A stretch of 64,000 bases of DNA from Puccinellia tenuiflora (lineage: Eukaryota; Streptophyta; Magnoliopsida; Poales; Poaceae): the NCBI GenBank assembly GCA_012064385.1, contig QRDG01001848.1, forward strand, positions 327,506 through 391,505, written 5' to 3'. Shown here one piece after another: positions 21,082-32,498 of the stretch. The notes below the pieces were generated by a model. It saw only the letters and a program-made list of their open reading frames with translations, ran no database searches and had not been told where the DNA came from. Within the stretch, counting starts at the first letter, position 1. Each line of letters starts with the position of its first letter. The translations under genes were made by a program, and so were the position numbers.

Positions 21082-21372
21082 GGGGGCCGGCCCACAATCA
21101 TCAAACTGGAACAAGCAGGGCCGCCGGCCTGGGCCGGCCTGGGGGCCGGACCCCCACCAGACGCCGCCGGCCTGGAGCCCGGCCAAGGCCGGCCTGGGGG
21201 CCGGACCCCCACCAGACGCCGCCGGCCTGGAGCCCGGCCAAGGCCGGTCTGGGGGCCGGACCCCCACCAGACGAGCCCGGCCAGGACTCCGGCCTAGGCC
21301 GGTTTGGGGGCCGGACCCCCACCAGATTGCTCCGGCCTGGAGCCCGGCCTAGGCCGGTCTGGGGGCCGGCCA
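21082..21372. repeat. 55-bp GC-rich tandem repeat
   Basis: GGGGGCCGGACCCCCACCAG recurs at 21141, 21196, 21251 and 21306, with a shorter match at 21361, giving an exact 55-bp period; a degenerate copy starts at 21082. It lies in the 5' LTR of the gag-only retroelement (minus strand). Each unit contains the palindrome GGGGGCCGGACCCCC, which could form a stable hairpin. Confidence 0.9.
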
Positions 21373-21934
21373 GCCTGCTGAACGCCCTTTCTTTCCTGTT
21401 GCATTTCCGACAATACGACATTTCTTCCTTTTTGCATATTTCCTGTTGATACTAGAGAGTATGTTAAATACTTCCAAGTGTTGTAATCAAACGTCAAAAC
21501 AAGATTATTGGACAATGTCATTTCATTTAGGTTATTATAGGTTATCAATTTTTAGTGTAGCAATTTTGAAAGTTAGCAATTTTGAAAGTTTAGCAATTTT
21601 GAAACTTAGCAATTTTGAAACTTAGCCATTTTGTTTAGATTATTTTAGGTTATTATTAGTGTAGCAATTTTGTTAGAAATATTGCTAAGTCATTTAGATA
21701 ACATAGTAAAGTTTGAAATATTGCTAAGTTAGAAATATTGCTAAGTTAGAAATATTCCTAAGTTAGAAATATTGCTAAGTTAGAAAATTTTAGTAGCAAA
21801 GTTTGAAAATTATTTCATTAGTGTATAAGTAAATTTAGCAAAGTTTGAAAATTTATCAAAGCAATGTTATTTTTAGTTGCAATGAAATTTAAAGTTGTTT
21901 GCTATGAATTAAAAATTTGCAGTGACATTGAGCT

Positions 21935-24900
21935 ATGGAGGACGACGCCCCCATCACCCGAGATGACGCCCCCTTCATCCGAGACGAGGAGAATGAAGAC
22001 CCGATGCAAGCAATTATATATGATAGGGCTGCAGGACCCAATTCTGATGGAGAAGATTCCGACGAAGAAGACGACGAAGATTTCAGCGCGAAATGTTTGA
22101 ATGACTCCGGTGAGGGAGTTGAGTTAGAAAATTTCAGAGACGACAACGACGACGAAGAAGTGCCGTTAGAAAACTCCGGCGAGGTATATATTAGTCTTGT
22201 TGATCACTAGCTAGATGCATTAATTGATTTATATTGCACTTATTAACGAAACATTTTTCTTTTAGCCCTCTGGATCTAAGTCGTCAATCCCTAAACGAGG
22301 CCCGAACCAAGGGGTAAAGCTGCCGGATGGTGCAAAGTTGTCGATCGACGAAGTTAGTGTAAAAGGCAAACCGGAGAAACCTGAAGGAATCTACACTAAA
22401 TATGTAGCTCAATGCGGTGTTCTTGTTAGGGACATGGTCCCGATCACCGTTGCAGAATGGAATAAGCCGAAGAAAGCCAACATTGGCGCAAAATATCTCG
22501 AGGAAAGAATTAAAGATACCCTTTGGGCCTCGATATTGGCTTCTTTCACCCTACCGGCAGATCTCCCACAGAAGAGGCAGGATAAAGTCAAGGAATGGAC
22601 TCTTAGCAAGATGACCCAGCAATTCAAGAACTGGAAGAACGGATTGTGGAGAAAATATGCGAAAGAACCTCCAAATTTCACCGGACCTCTAGAGAAGCTA
22701 AAAGATGACTGGCCTGAATTTGCGGCGTATAGAAAATCAGCCGTCGCTGTGGCCCGATCGACCCAAAATAAGTTGAATGCTCAGAAGAAGAAATATCACC
22801 ATCGTTTGGGCTCAGGTGGCTACAAGACTGCCTTGCATAAGTGGGATGCCTATGAAAACGAGCTGCGTAAAAAAGGGATCACTCCACAGACAGATGGCTG
22901 GCCCGACAGGTCCAAGTCCTGGTTGTTCGCGCATGGGGCAGTCTTGGATCCAGACACAGGGCTGATTGTTGCACAGGGAAAATGGAAGAAAAGAATTATA
23001 AGAGTCGCCAAAAAACTAGTTGACGCAATAGAACTAGTCCGACAGGGAAAATATGTTCCCGATAGAGAGGACGACGAGCTTTCACTCGCCCTCGGGAATA
23101 AAGAACACTGGGGACGATGTCGAGGCAGAGGAGGCGGGGTTGGTTTTCTTGAAGGGTTTCCGGAGGACGCTGCAACTTATAGAAAACATTGCAGAAGTAA
23201 GAAGTGGGAGGTGGAGAGGTTTACTGCATTAGAACGCCAGATGCATGATGTGAAGGAGCAACTGGCTTTAATTACCCAGCAAAGGGAATCTCAGCCGCGA
23301 GTAGAAGATCATGCAGTCGAAGTCTGCCCATCTCAGCGGAAAAGCAGTGTGGGTTCCACGCAGCTACAAGATCCTGCAGTTGATGAACCGTCGGGGGTGC
23401 GCTACCCCGTGGATGATATCACGGAGAAGACAAATTGTGAGTTACATGCGCCAATGAATAACCTTAGTTTTCCGGTGGCGAATGGCTATGCTTTACCACA
23501 TCAACTTGGAGAAACCTTCCATTTTGGTGAGATTCCAGCTGGATTTGCTCGTGTCGGGGTCACGAAAGTTTTGTCGGGATTCAACTCAATGCATCTTGAC
23601 ATTCCTGGAGCTGAAGGCGAGAACACATTGGGAGAAGTCGAGCTTGGTATCGTTCTATGGAAGAAGAAATACATCAAGTTTCCAGACTTGGCGCCAAGGC
23701 CACCGACTCCTCCGGTTAGAAATTCACCACAGCAAAGTCCACCCTCCTCCCCCCGACGATTGGGAGCCCACCGCGAGTCCATCGCCCGCGCCGTCCCGTC
23801 AGCCGACTGCTGCGCCCACTAGCAGTAATTTGACAAAGCAGAAGCTGTTCACGTCATCCCCTGTCAAGAAACGTGCAAGGAAACCCAAGAAAGTCAAGGC
23901 TCCTGAGAAGTTAGCTGGCGAGATGACTATGTAGGAATTAGAACTGAGCACACAAGGCAAGGCTAAAGCCTTTTTTTGAACAGAAAAAAAAGGAAAGACT
24001 GGAGGCAAGAGTTGACCCCATAAAGAAACTTCTAAAGACGATACCAATGGAGGTAAAAGATCGCACCGTTGACAACCTATATAGGTTTCCACAGCGGCCC
24101 CTTTCAGACTATGAGCGAGGTATTGACAAGGTACTTTCCTCACAGATGGAGAAAGATAAAGCGTGCGGAAAAAGAGTTGCCCAGCTCGGAGAACAAGAAG
24201 CACAATCGATCGCCCCACTCATTGTGCCTTCTGAAGCTCGGGAAATCGAGCATGGAGAAGTTGTCATTGGCGACACAGGTTACCAAATATCGCAGATAAC
24301 AATTCAACCTAAATTTGAACTCGGGCTGCCTCTGGTCGAAAATCCGAGTGCTCTAACAACACAGTTATATAAATTAAATAACTGGTACATGGCCGCCGCA
24401 AAACAAGGGAGAGAATATCTCATGGCGGGAGTTAAGGAACAACACTACTTCCGAGAATATGGTGTGCAGGTTGAGTTCTCCGAACTTTTTCAGATGTACA
24501 ATCAACTTGCTCTCGACAAATCTATCATCAGCTGCTATTGTCTGTAAGTAATTTATTCGTGTAATTTAATTATTTATAGTTAAGCTCGTTTCATTGTTTG
24601 TAATTATCCTCACAACATTCTTTTGTATGCTATTATGCAGAATGAAGATTCGTGAATGCCGAATGGGAGGAATCTGGGACATTGGGTTCATTGACCCGGA
24701 TAAAGTTAATGAAGTCACCGTAGAAAGTCCTCTGTATGTCCAGGACACAGAGGACCGTTTGCTAACGTTTTTTAAGCGACAAAGTACCAAAAAGGAAATA
24801 CTTTTTCCTTACAACTTCGGGTTAGTGTTACTGTCTTGTACACATTCTATTTTGCTTTCCCGATAATAAGTGTAATTGATGAGTTCTAAATACATGCGTA

Positions 24901-25603
24901 TATAAATGTGCGCAGGTTCCACTTCATTCTGTTTATCATTAGACTCGACGAAGGAGAAGTTGAAGTCTGGGACTCATTAAGGAGAGATCAAGATGATTAC
25001 AAAAGCGTGCGTCTAATGCTCAAGAGGTAATTTCAATCGCACTATATCGTCCACTTTCGTTCATTTCCGGATATCAAAAGTATATAAAATAACTACTCAA
25101 TTCATTTTCTTTTCCGGACAGGGTTTGGAGAAAGTTCATCGCGGAAGAACGCGGTGAATGGAAAGATAAGCTGGAGTTCAAGACTAACAAAGTAAGTACT
25201 ACTACGTATCTAGGTCTGTGTATCTTTCTAATACCATTACCATTCTCTTGATTATTATTTGATTAAATTATATTCTTGTATAGTGGTGTCTGCAACAACC
25301 ACAGGGGACTCAACTATGTGGATACTACGTTTGCGAGTATATTCACATGAGGGTGAATAAGTGAGTCAATAGTGTAAGAAATCGAGAGGTATGTAAACAC
25401 CATATACAACTTTTATTTTGCAACCATCAATTGTGTTTAGTTTCGATCATAACTGACCGGATCTCCTTCTTTTAAAGATGTCAAGGAAGCGGAACCAGCT
25501 CCAACCATAAAACCGCGTAAAAGCTATTGCGGAGTAATTGGCGGGATTCATGCTGACGCATGTCATAGATGAATTCGGTGAATTCTACTATGTCGAAAAA
25601 TAG
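21935..25603 (+). pseudogene. CACTA-1 ORF2: TNPA/tnp1-like protein with Ulp1 (C48)-like C terminus, decayed
   Basis: Exon 1 (21935-22183) is acidic; exon 2 starts at 22266 and holds a long plant-transposase domain (VRDMVPITVAEWNKPKK, WRKYAKEPPNFTGPLEKLKD, SWLFAHGAVLDPDTG). Near 23745 a C run shifts the frame, a TAG stands at 23932, and a T run near 23975 shifts it again; a basic KKRARKPKKVKAPEK patch lies between. After a linker, exons 24641-24820, 24916-25026, 25122-25191 and 25284-25360 join in phase and encode a Ulp1-like core: FHFILF (His), VEVWDSL (Asp) and TQLCGYYVCEYI (Gln, Cys). The last exon (25478-25603) has two stops. The Ulp1/C48 family cleaves SUMO-like conjugates. The catalytic residues are present but the gene as a whole is broken. 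Confidence 0.75.
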
Positions 25604-25861
25604 ACTCACTCCGTACATGTACTAGCTAGCGTTGATCTCCATTGTAATTATGACTTTATATGTAATTAACGAGAGTACTTTATATGTGTAGTGAGTACTT
25701 TATATGTGTAGTATGTACTTTATACGTGCTCTTCTCCGAAACCCTAAAAAATGAGCGAAAAGGAAAAAAACAGAAACCCTAAACCCCGAAAAATAAGCGA
25801 AAATAAATAAAACCGAAACCTAAACCTCCCTGAAAAAATAAGGGGGGCAAAAAATACATAA

Positions 25862-26046
25862 ACCTTTAATACCGGTTAGTATTACCAACCGGTACTAAAG
25901 GTACTCCGCCTGCACGCATGCTGCTGTGCCCACGTGGAGTGCCTTTAGTACCGGTTGTATATAAAACCGGTACTAAAGGTGTAAACCTTTAATGCCGACC
26001 TTTTATTACCGGTTGCACAACCGGTATTAAAGGTCCAATACAACCG
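25862..26046. repeat. CACTA-1 right subterminal palindromic repeats
   Basis: Inverted copies of CCTTTAGTACCGGTT or CCTTTAATACCGGTT and the complement ACCGGTACTAAAGG at about 25863-25902, 25940-25979 and 26000-26034. Same motif as at the left end. Confidence 0.85.
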
Positions 26047-26073
26047 GTGCTGTTGCTCCTTTCTTTACTAGTG

Positions 26074-29000
26074 AACGTGCCAGGCGTCTGCTTTGACTCA
26101 AGTCGACCACGGTCGCCGTCGTTCTCCAAGCCCGACCCGAGCCACGTACGGAATTTGCCGGTTGCATCCTGGACGCCCCACGCGGGCAACAGCAAAATCA
26201 CGCGTGTTGAGGTCACGCCGGACGCCACCAATTTTGTCCCGGTCGCGCCGCGACGCGTTGAGGTCCCAGACGTTTCCTCGCGCGTCCGTCCGCGTGCACC
26301 GCCCAGCCCCCGCGCCGCTCGCCACGCACCAGCTCTATCTATCCTACTTTCACGGCCGGAGCGAGCCGGCGGAAAACGTCACCGGAGCCCGGCCGGCCGA
26401 ATCCGCCACGTCCGCGCGCGCACCAAGCAGGAAACGCCCGGGCGTGCGGATACAGGGATTGGGACGGCGGATCAGAGATCGATCACCACCACCACCACCG
26501 CGCCGCACCAGCGGCACCACACCGCGCTCAACACTTGTAAAGCGGGTCAGTAGTGCCCCAATCATCGGCCGGCCGGCCGGAGCTCGTGAACGGGACCGGC
26601 GGATCGAGACGCGACGAGAGGAACGTACGCTTGGACCGGCGCACCAACCATCCTAGCTCGCCGCCGTCGCGGTCGAACCCGCCGTGACGCGCACTCACTA
26701 AGTCACTAGTGCTGGCTAGCTACCGGCCGCCGGCCTTTGATCGGTAATTTGGACATGGCCGGGGGGCGTGCACCTATGCTGATTGCTATCTTCCGAATGA
26801 TTACCTGGTTAGTCATGTGCGAGTTAACTGCAGATCATGTCTGGATCTGGTAGTTTATATAATACCAGTGCAAGACACGATTATGATGAGATCACAAGAT
26901 AATTTAGCGACGAGATTTTCTCCTGGATACCAGGTCAGTCAGTCAGAGGTCGTTCGTCTGCCGGAGAAGACCATGACTGGATCGAGCAAACGGCGGTCTG
27001 CCAAACCTAAACACGGCCGACGTACGAGCGATAGCGGCATGGGCACCAAACCAAAGCTTTGAACGGCGCCAGCGCACATGTCCAGCTGCCGATCGACATG
27101 AAAAATGAGGCCTAAAATCCTGGGCAACTTCGCCGGCCACGCGGCGCTCACTTCCAAGAGTAGCAAAACGCCAGGACTAGCACTGACTGATCTGCCGCCC
27201 TAGATCAATCGACAATTCTGGAGAATCAAGTCGTGCCGTCGGTAATTCACAAAGTTCTCCTGTATTTCTTTCTGAAAATTGTGGCTAGTAGATGAAATCT
27301 CATAAATATTGTGGCTAGTGTTTATGCAGGGTATATCATTTTTGTTGTCAAATTTCGAAGTCTTGTGTGAAATATTTAATTATCGAACACAAATATATTA
27401 TGGAAGTTTTTTCTCAAACGAAAAGCACCATCGCAAAACTGTTTTCGAAGATATCAATTGGCAATAGGAGACTTAATATGACCCGGACAAGAGGAAATTG
27501 ATAGAACATTATGATCCTAATTTGAAATAAGTTTTAAGAAGAAAATATTTGGTTAATAGACCTTGTCAACCATAAGAATTTAATTTTTCATATTAGGATC
27601 ATATTTTATATTACTAGTTCTATTACTAGTAATATAAGAATTTAAGAGGAAACTAATAGAACATTATGATCCTAATTTCACTAATATAGTAGGTTTTTTC
27701 GGATTTTTTATTACTAGTTCTTTGGTATTTATATGTTGTCTCTTATTATGCCATGTTATCCATTTTAGGAGTTAGAAATCGTACTTTTATATAGTAGATT
27801 GTTTCTTGAAAATTTTACGCCTTAGTAAAGTAGTGCATCAGGGTGGCTCGAGCTCCAGCTCCGCCCCTGAGCACTGTCGCCGGTCCCTCCTCCTTCCGGA
27901 TACTACGCGTCGATCTGAACGAAACATCGTTTGCGGCTTGCGCAGCAGAGACTGATCTGTCGACATGTCCAGCATCGAGTGGCTGCTCCTCGGCAGCGCC
28001 CAAGCCATTCAAAGGCAGATAGCGAGAAGAGAGCCACCACCACAGCCGATCCTTTTGCAGGCACACACACATCCGTGGTGCCACAAATGATAGTGCAGCA
28101 AAGCAGACGTAGGTTTGTGGAACTGGATCCATTGTGTTCATCATGTCTCTATAACAACGAAAAGACGAACAACAACAACAAGACACACACAATCTAGGCT
28201 TGATTCTTACCAACAACAAAAACGAAAAGCGATAACCGTGATTTCAGACTGTTGATCGCAGACACAGGGCTTGCTCCATCTCGATGACTCCGGCCGGGCG
28301 CGATTAGATTCAGAGTTTATACAGTTCCGCCGTGTCTTCAGCGATCCATCTGCTTTGCCCGTGATGCTACATAAGCCAACTCTTTGGCACTTTGCGGCAT
28401 TTGTGATGTCGGCAGCGCACAAGTAGAAATTCAGGCAACTGATCTTTCTATCTGCGTGTGCTTGGTGTGAATACGTCAATGGAACTTACCATTCAGTACT
28501 TTCTATTATTTTTGTTTTTTTGCCGGACCAATGGAACTTACTTGCAGTAAAGTGCAGCACAATTGCTGATTGGCAATCATGATTCTTGTCAAGGTTCTTG
28601 ACATGAAAGAGATATAAGCAGTTCTATTCAGTACCTGCACCTTACCTTGTTTTACTTGGGATGAAGACCTGACGTCTGAAAGCAGTGAAAGTACTGTTGT
28701 AACTGGGTATGGCACTAGAACTTGCGACTGTAGTTCTAGTGACATGGCACTAGAATTAAACATAGGTAACTTTTGTGACTGTTGTAACGAGGACCATCTC
28801 AACATCTTCTTCCCACCTCCGTCGATGGCGAGCCGCCTTCCGAATTATTTTCGTTGAGCGATGACCCCGTCACTCCGCCTCAGCGAACTCCGCCGTGTTG
28901 TAGCAGCGGCAGTTGGGCAATGTGCCCCCCCCCCCCCCTCTGGAGGAGGAGGAGGAGGAGTGGCCCGGCATGCATGCCGCAATTGAAGCATCCATAGCAC

Positions 29001-29234
29001 CACCCCGCGTGACCTCCACCGTTGGCTCCCACCATGCCGTCTACGCCGGTGATCTTGATCGACTCCGATGAAGATTAGGGGTATTGAAACCCTAGTTATT
29101 AGTTTTCGTGAATTTTTTTACTTATGTAATGTTAGAGTGTATGCTAAGTTTAAGTTCTAAATTATCTAAGTTTGAATGAAATTTGATAAATTTTGTTTGC
29201 ATTTGCTATGTTTGATTATTTTTTTAACAAATAC
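26074..29234. other. Intergenic sequence, no gene recognised
   Basis: 26090-26720 is GC-rich with overlapping frames and no domain. 27490-27680 holds direct and inverted copies of AGAACATTATGATCCTAATT, probably relics of a small AT-rich element. A 134-codon minus frame (27815-28219) has no recognised domain. A run of 14 C occurs at 28927-28940. The stretch to about 29080 ends in an acidic frame (VILIDSDED) followed by stop-like and UTR-like DNA and could be the end of an unidentified gene fragment. Confidence 0.4.
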
Positions 29235-30009
29235 TGGGAGCGCTGCTGGATGCAACTGGCCTAAATAGAACGACAACGTTTGGCGGTGCTCACAATAACC
29301 GCCAGTGGCTTTTTGACTTCCTTGATCGTTCTAATGATCTACAAGCTACAACCTTGGTTGTTGGAATTCAGATGTTAAGCCTAATCCGCAGCGCACTTGT
29401 GGCAAGATTTTAGCAAACGTTGATCTCATCAGGACGCATCTTCTCAAACCTATACCGGACTCTAGGCGTGTATCCAGTAACTCTGCTCCGAATTGGACTC
29501 CGCCGCCGTCAGGTTCGTGTTTTGTTACATCTGATGCAACAATTTTTCAGTCTCAGGGAAGGATGGGGGCAGGTGTGCTCATTCGTGATCATGAGGGAGG
29601 TTTCCGGGCAGCTTGCCGGCATCAACTCCCTGGTCTGCCCCCCCCTGAGTACACTAAAGCCCTAGCTCTTCGCCACACGGTTTCTTTTGCTCGTGAGGAG
29701 GGGGTGGATAGGGCCATCTTCGCCACGGATTGTCTCTCTCTGGTTCAGCGGCTCAACTCATCTGAGATGGACAGATCCTCGGTTGGTCTGGTGGTGGAAG
29801 GGATCCGCTTCCTCGCCAGAGATTTTTCCATGATCTCTTTCATTCATATTAAGAGGTCTTTAAATGAAGCAGCACATCTGTTAGCAAGGTCTTGTAATAG
29901 TGTTTTGTCTTATGACATTTTTCATGCTGTTCCGGAGTTTATCCGGCGAACAATTTGTATTGGTGTGTTTTAATCAATAAAGTGATGTTTTCTGTCAAAA
30001 AAAAAATAA
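29235..30009 (+). pseudogene. LINE 3' end with RNase H-like domain and poly(A) tail
   Basis: The 5'-truncated copy starts in the distal zf-RVT region (WLFDFLDRSNDLQATTLVVG, shifted frame), and its RNase H-like domain lies at 29563-29970 (MGAGVLIRDHEGGFRAACRH, FATDCLSLVQRLNS, SLNEAAHLLARSC). The catalytic Glu expected in the AEALALR block is Lys here (TKALALR), so the domain is probably inactive. AATAAA (29976-29981) and an A run (29997-30007) mark the 3' end. Confidence 0.8.
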
Positions 30010-30534
30010 CACCCATCCGACGTATTTGCCGGACCACCTACTAGGGACGGTAAAGAGTAAGTAGTCCTAGCCCCTCCAAAATAATGTCAGATTTTATTCC
30101 AAAAGATTAAAAAAAAAGTGTCAGTCCAGGCCGCATTACTTCACTGATTGCACTCAGCATATTTAGTCAATGTACGGGCAACCTACATCGGTTGACGTGG
30201 ATCTAATTCTCATCATAGAGTAGGCCCTCTCTTTGGATCACGGATATACTGGGATACATGTACGTATGAACTGGTTCATTTGAATCATCTCCATTTTTTT
30301 TGGAACATGTCAGTCCACCATCTCGCATTCCCACCGGTCGAGAGCTCATCCCACCACATTAGGTTGTACAGTATCAGGACCAGCCCATCAGTGGCCGTAT
30401 ACGGATGGACTACAGAGGTGTGGTTGTCCGTTGTCCCGTACTACCGTGAGCTGTCCGGCTAACCGCAGGCTGACGCGCATTCACCGCCCTTGCCTTGGCT
30501 GTGACATGACCTCCGATAATCTAGCTAGCGCGCA
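30010..30534. other. Intergenic sequence, nothing recognised
   Basis: No domain-bearing frame. The sequence is neither strongly repetitive nor clearly part of an element. Confidence 0.4.
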
Positions 30535-30542
30535 GCCGTATG

Positions 30543-30954
30543 ATCTTTTGTCCTAAATTGCCCTTAATCGCACTTTCAGTTAGATCTGGTCCCTTAAAAA
30601 AGTTTAACCAAGTATAGCCCCTTATCTATAACGCCACACTACGTGCACTTTGACGTATACAAAACGTAATTGATGTGTCGCTTTTGCAATTTCAGAGACT
30701 TTGAGATTGCAAAAACGTCATATCAATTGACGTTTTTCTAATGACGACTTAGCCCTTCTTTCATATTTTTCAGTTTTATATACGTTAAAATGGATGGTGT
30801 TTTCTGAGATTTTTACAACCCCTGAGTCTATTCTCAGGGTGTCTAAGACAGTCAAAACGCCTTTTAATATGACATTGTAGGGGAGGGGTCATATTTGGTT
30901 GAAAGTTTTCTGAAGGGTTGATAGTATGACTAACGACCATTTAGGACAAAGGAT
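30543..30954. mobile_element. 412-bp MITE with 8-bp imperfect target duplication
   Basis: Starts ATCTTTTGTCCTAAATTG and ends, as reverse complement, ATCCTTTGTCCTAAATGG. It is flanked by GCCGTATG (30535-30542) and ACCGTATG (30955-30962), seven of eight matching, which suits the hAT superfamily. The interior has a secondary foldback around CTTTTGCAATTTCAGAGACT / AGATTGCAAAAACGTC. No coding capacity. Confidence 0.6.
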
Positions 30955-31899
30955 ACCGTATGCGCTGTGTTTTTGGGTTGTGTACCTCCGACATGTCTCG
31001 ACTAGGTTTTGTTGTAGAGGCTGGATGTATTTGAATCTTTGATATTAATATATTTTCTTTGTTAGAAGAAGAAAGAATGTGTAACTTGGATCCACGGTGT
31101 CGTTGATGGGCATGTTCCGTTTTAGCTGCCGGTTTCTGAACCTCTTCCGGCCTCTAGAACACCTTGGGAGATCGTATTGGAGGCACTTTCGGCTAGTGTT
31201 AGTTCAGCCAAGGAAGAACGGGAAATGGACGGCGCAGCAGTAACAGTGGATTTCCGGCCGATGTGTAGGACGACAGAGATGGCTGGAATCTGCAGCTGCC
31301 GTGAGTTTAGCTCATGATATGTCTGCCTTGTCTGGCAAGTACTTCACTGTGGAGTCAAAAGAACGGTTTAATACCAGTACAACCAGAGAGAGATGTCAGC
31401 TTCAGAACATAAACATAGATATTTAGTGTCATGCACTAACAAGTACAGAGAAACCTATATTAAAACATACAGGAGTATATCGAAACTTCATATGCACTTA
31501 TGTGTATATGTAAATTTCATTAAATAATACTTCATGTTTTGCTCTATGCGGAAAACATCACGTCTTTGAATAGAAAAAGAAAATCTCATTCTGCCGTTAA
31601 TTTTTTTTTGTCTAGATTACATCTGAAAAATGTATGTAGATAAAGATTAGCATGTACATATTAAAACATCTATAAGTCTCATATATATTTTTGTCAGAAT
31701 TATCCGAGTTTCCAAAATGTGGCTTTCGACATTTCAAAAAAAAAAGTGGTACCTTGCACCAAGGAGCGAAATCGATTATTTGCTACCTACCTATACTACC
31801 TGAGTTGGTATGGTTAGTTTGGTATAGTCAGAAAACGTGAACCCGGTGGTAAAACCCCACAAAAAACCTGAACCCATCCTACATTGAGGCGATTGTTAA
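30955..31899. other. Intergenic sequence, nothing recognised
   Basis: AT-rich DNA with a GC-richer patch at 31120-31330. No domain, element terminus or RNA gene was recognised. Confidence 0.4.
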
Positions 31900-32117
31900 T
31901 AACGCATGTCTCCAGTGAGTTTCCATTCGAGACGGACGGGAATACCAGTCGTCTGAGGAGTATTATTAGAGACGGTCACGAATAAGGACCGGCTCTAGTA
32001 TTATTAGAATCGGATTAAAAATTCTGGCCGACTGAGGGGTTTGTTCATAGACGGTCCAAAAAATTCTGGTTAAACCGGCTCTAAATTCCGTTCAGGATGG
32101 TCATGTTTGTACTAGTG
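31900..32117 (-). mobile_element. Truncated CACTA terminus
   Basis: Ends TTTGTACTAGTG at 32117 (reverse complement CACTAGTACAAACATG), preceded by inverted GAGACGG / GGCTCTA-type motifs like CACTA subterminal repeats (GAGACGGTCACG, GACCGGCTCTAG, AAACCGGCTCTAAA). No matching left end is present. Confidence 0.4.
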
Positions 32118-32199
32118 TAAACCTAACGGTGAAATTTGAAAGTTCTGAACTTCAGATCCCAACCAAGGTATGATCTAGGTATACCCATCACTAGTGGAA

Positions 32200-32316
32200 A
32201 ACCCCCCTATTGTCCCGGTTGGTTTGGGCCATTCGTCCCGGTTCCCCAACCGGGACTAGCAAATCGGGACGAATGCTAGTCCCGGTTGGGACACCAACCG
32301 GGACGAGAAAGACCCG
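32200..32316. repeat. CACTA-2 left subterminal palindromes
   Basis: Alternating GTCCCGGTTGG / CCAACCGGGAC motifs, for example 32240-32271 and 32275-32309. Confidence 0.8.
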
Positions 32317-32498
32317 TCAGATTTTTTCACTTTTTTCAGAAATTTCAAAAAATTGTTTAAATTTGTAAAATCAATAATGCTTATTCTGTAATTCATAAAA
32401 ATGTGAATAAAATACCAAAATGTTCAGAAAAATAAGACCTATTTGATTATGTCAAATGCATGCATGTTTAAAAAACTTAAATTAAATATTTTTTAGAA

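Larger units (their letters stand above)
14565..21525 (-). mobile_element. Gag-only Copia-like LTR retroelement, internally deleted
   Basis: Minus orientation. Its ends are TG...CA, flanked by the 5-bp duplication TTTAG (14560-14564 and 21526-21530). The 5' LTR is 16512-21525 (about 1.3 kb without the nested insertion). Next to it is a primer-binding site matching initiator-Met tRNA (16498-16509, minus TGGTATCAGAGC). One gag ORF follows, and then only the last 140 bp of the 3' LTR (14565-14704). Protease, integrase, RT, RNase H and most of the 3' LTR are missing. The two copies of the LTR terminus differ by one substitution plus the length of a G run. Confidence 0.85.
14181..21922 (+). other. 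AT-rich 5'-UTR intron of CACTA-1 ORF2, host of the nested retroelement
   Basis: Outside the inserted element (14565-21525) the sequence is made of short AT-rich repeats such as TTTTAGTTGAGTAAATTT and TTAGAAATATTGCTAAG. It runs from a GT donor (14181) to an AG acceptor (21921-21922), 12 bp before the ORF2 ATG. No coding content of its own. Confidence 0.4.
7560..26073 (+). mobile_element. CACTA-1, large CACTA (En/Spm) DNA transposon with nested retroelements
   Basis: The left end reads CACTAGTAGAAAACAGGG at 7560; the right end, as reverse complement, reads CACTAGTAAAGAAAGGAG and finishes at 26073. Both ends are flanked by the 3-bp direct repeat AAC (7557-7559 and 26074-26076), as expected for CACTA transposition. 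Inside are subterminal CTTTAGTACCGGTT palindromes, a coiled-coil ORF, a TNP2-type transposase, a shared control module, ORFb, and ORF2 with a Ulp1-like C terminus. Total length is 18.5 kb, or about 11.5 kb once the nested 6.96-kb retroelement is removed. Stops and frameshifts in TNP2 and ORF2 imply that it is no longer autonomous. Likely a Caspar-type Triticeae family, though the family name is inference. Confidence 0.93.

Noticed and set aside
26047..26656. Frames of 168 and 187 codons just outside CACTA-1
   Set aside because: Arg/Pro-rich low-complexity peptides in GC-rich DNA, with no motif or splice pattern I recognise.
27815..28219. 134-codon minus-strand frame as a gene
   Set aside because: No recognisable domain, no clear promoter, and Cys/Ser runs that derive from a short ACA repeat.
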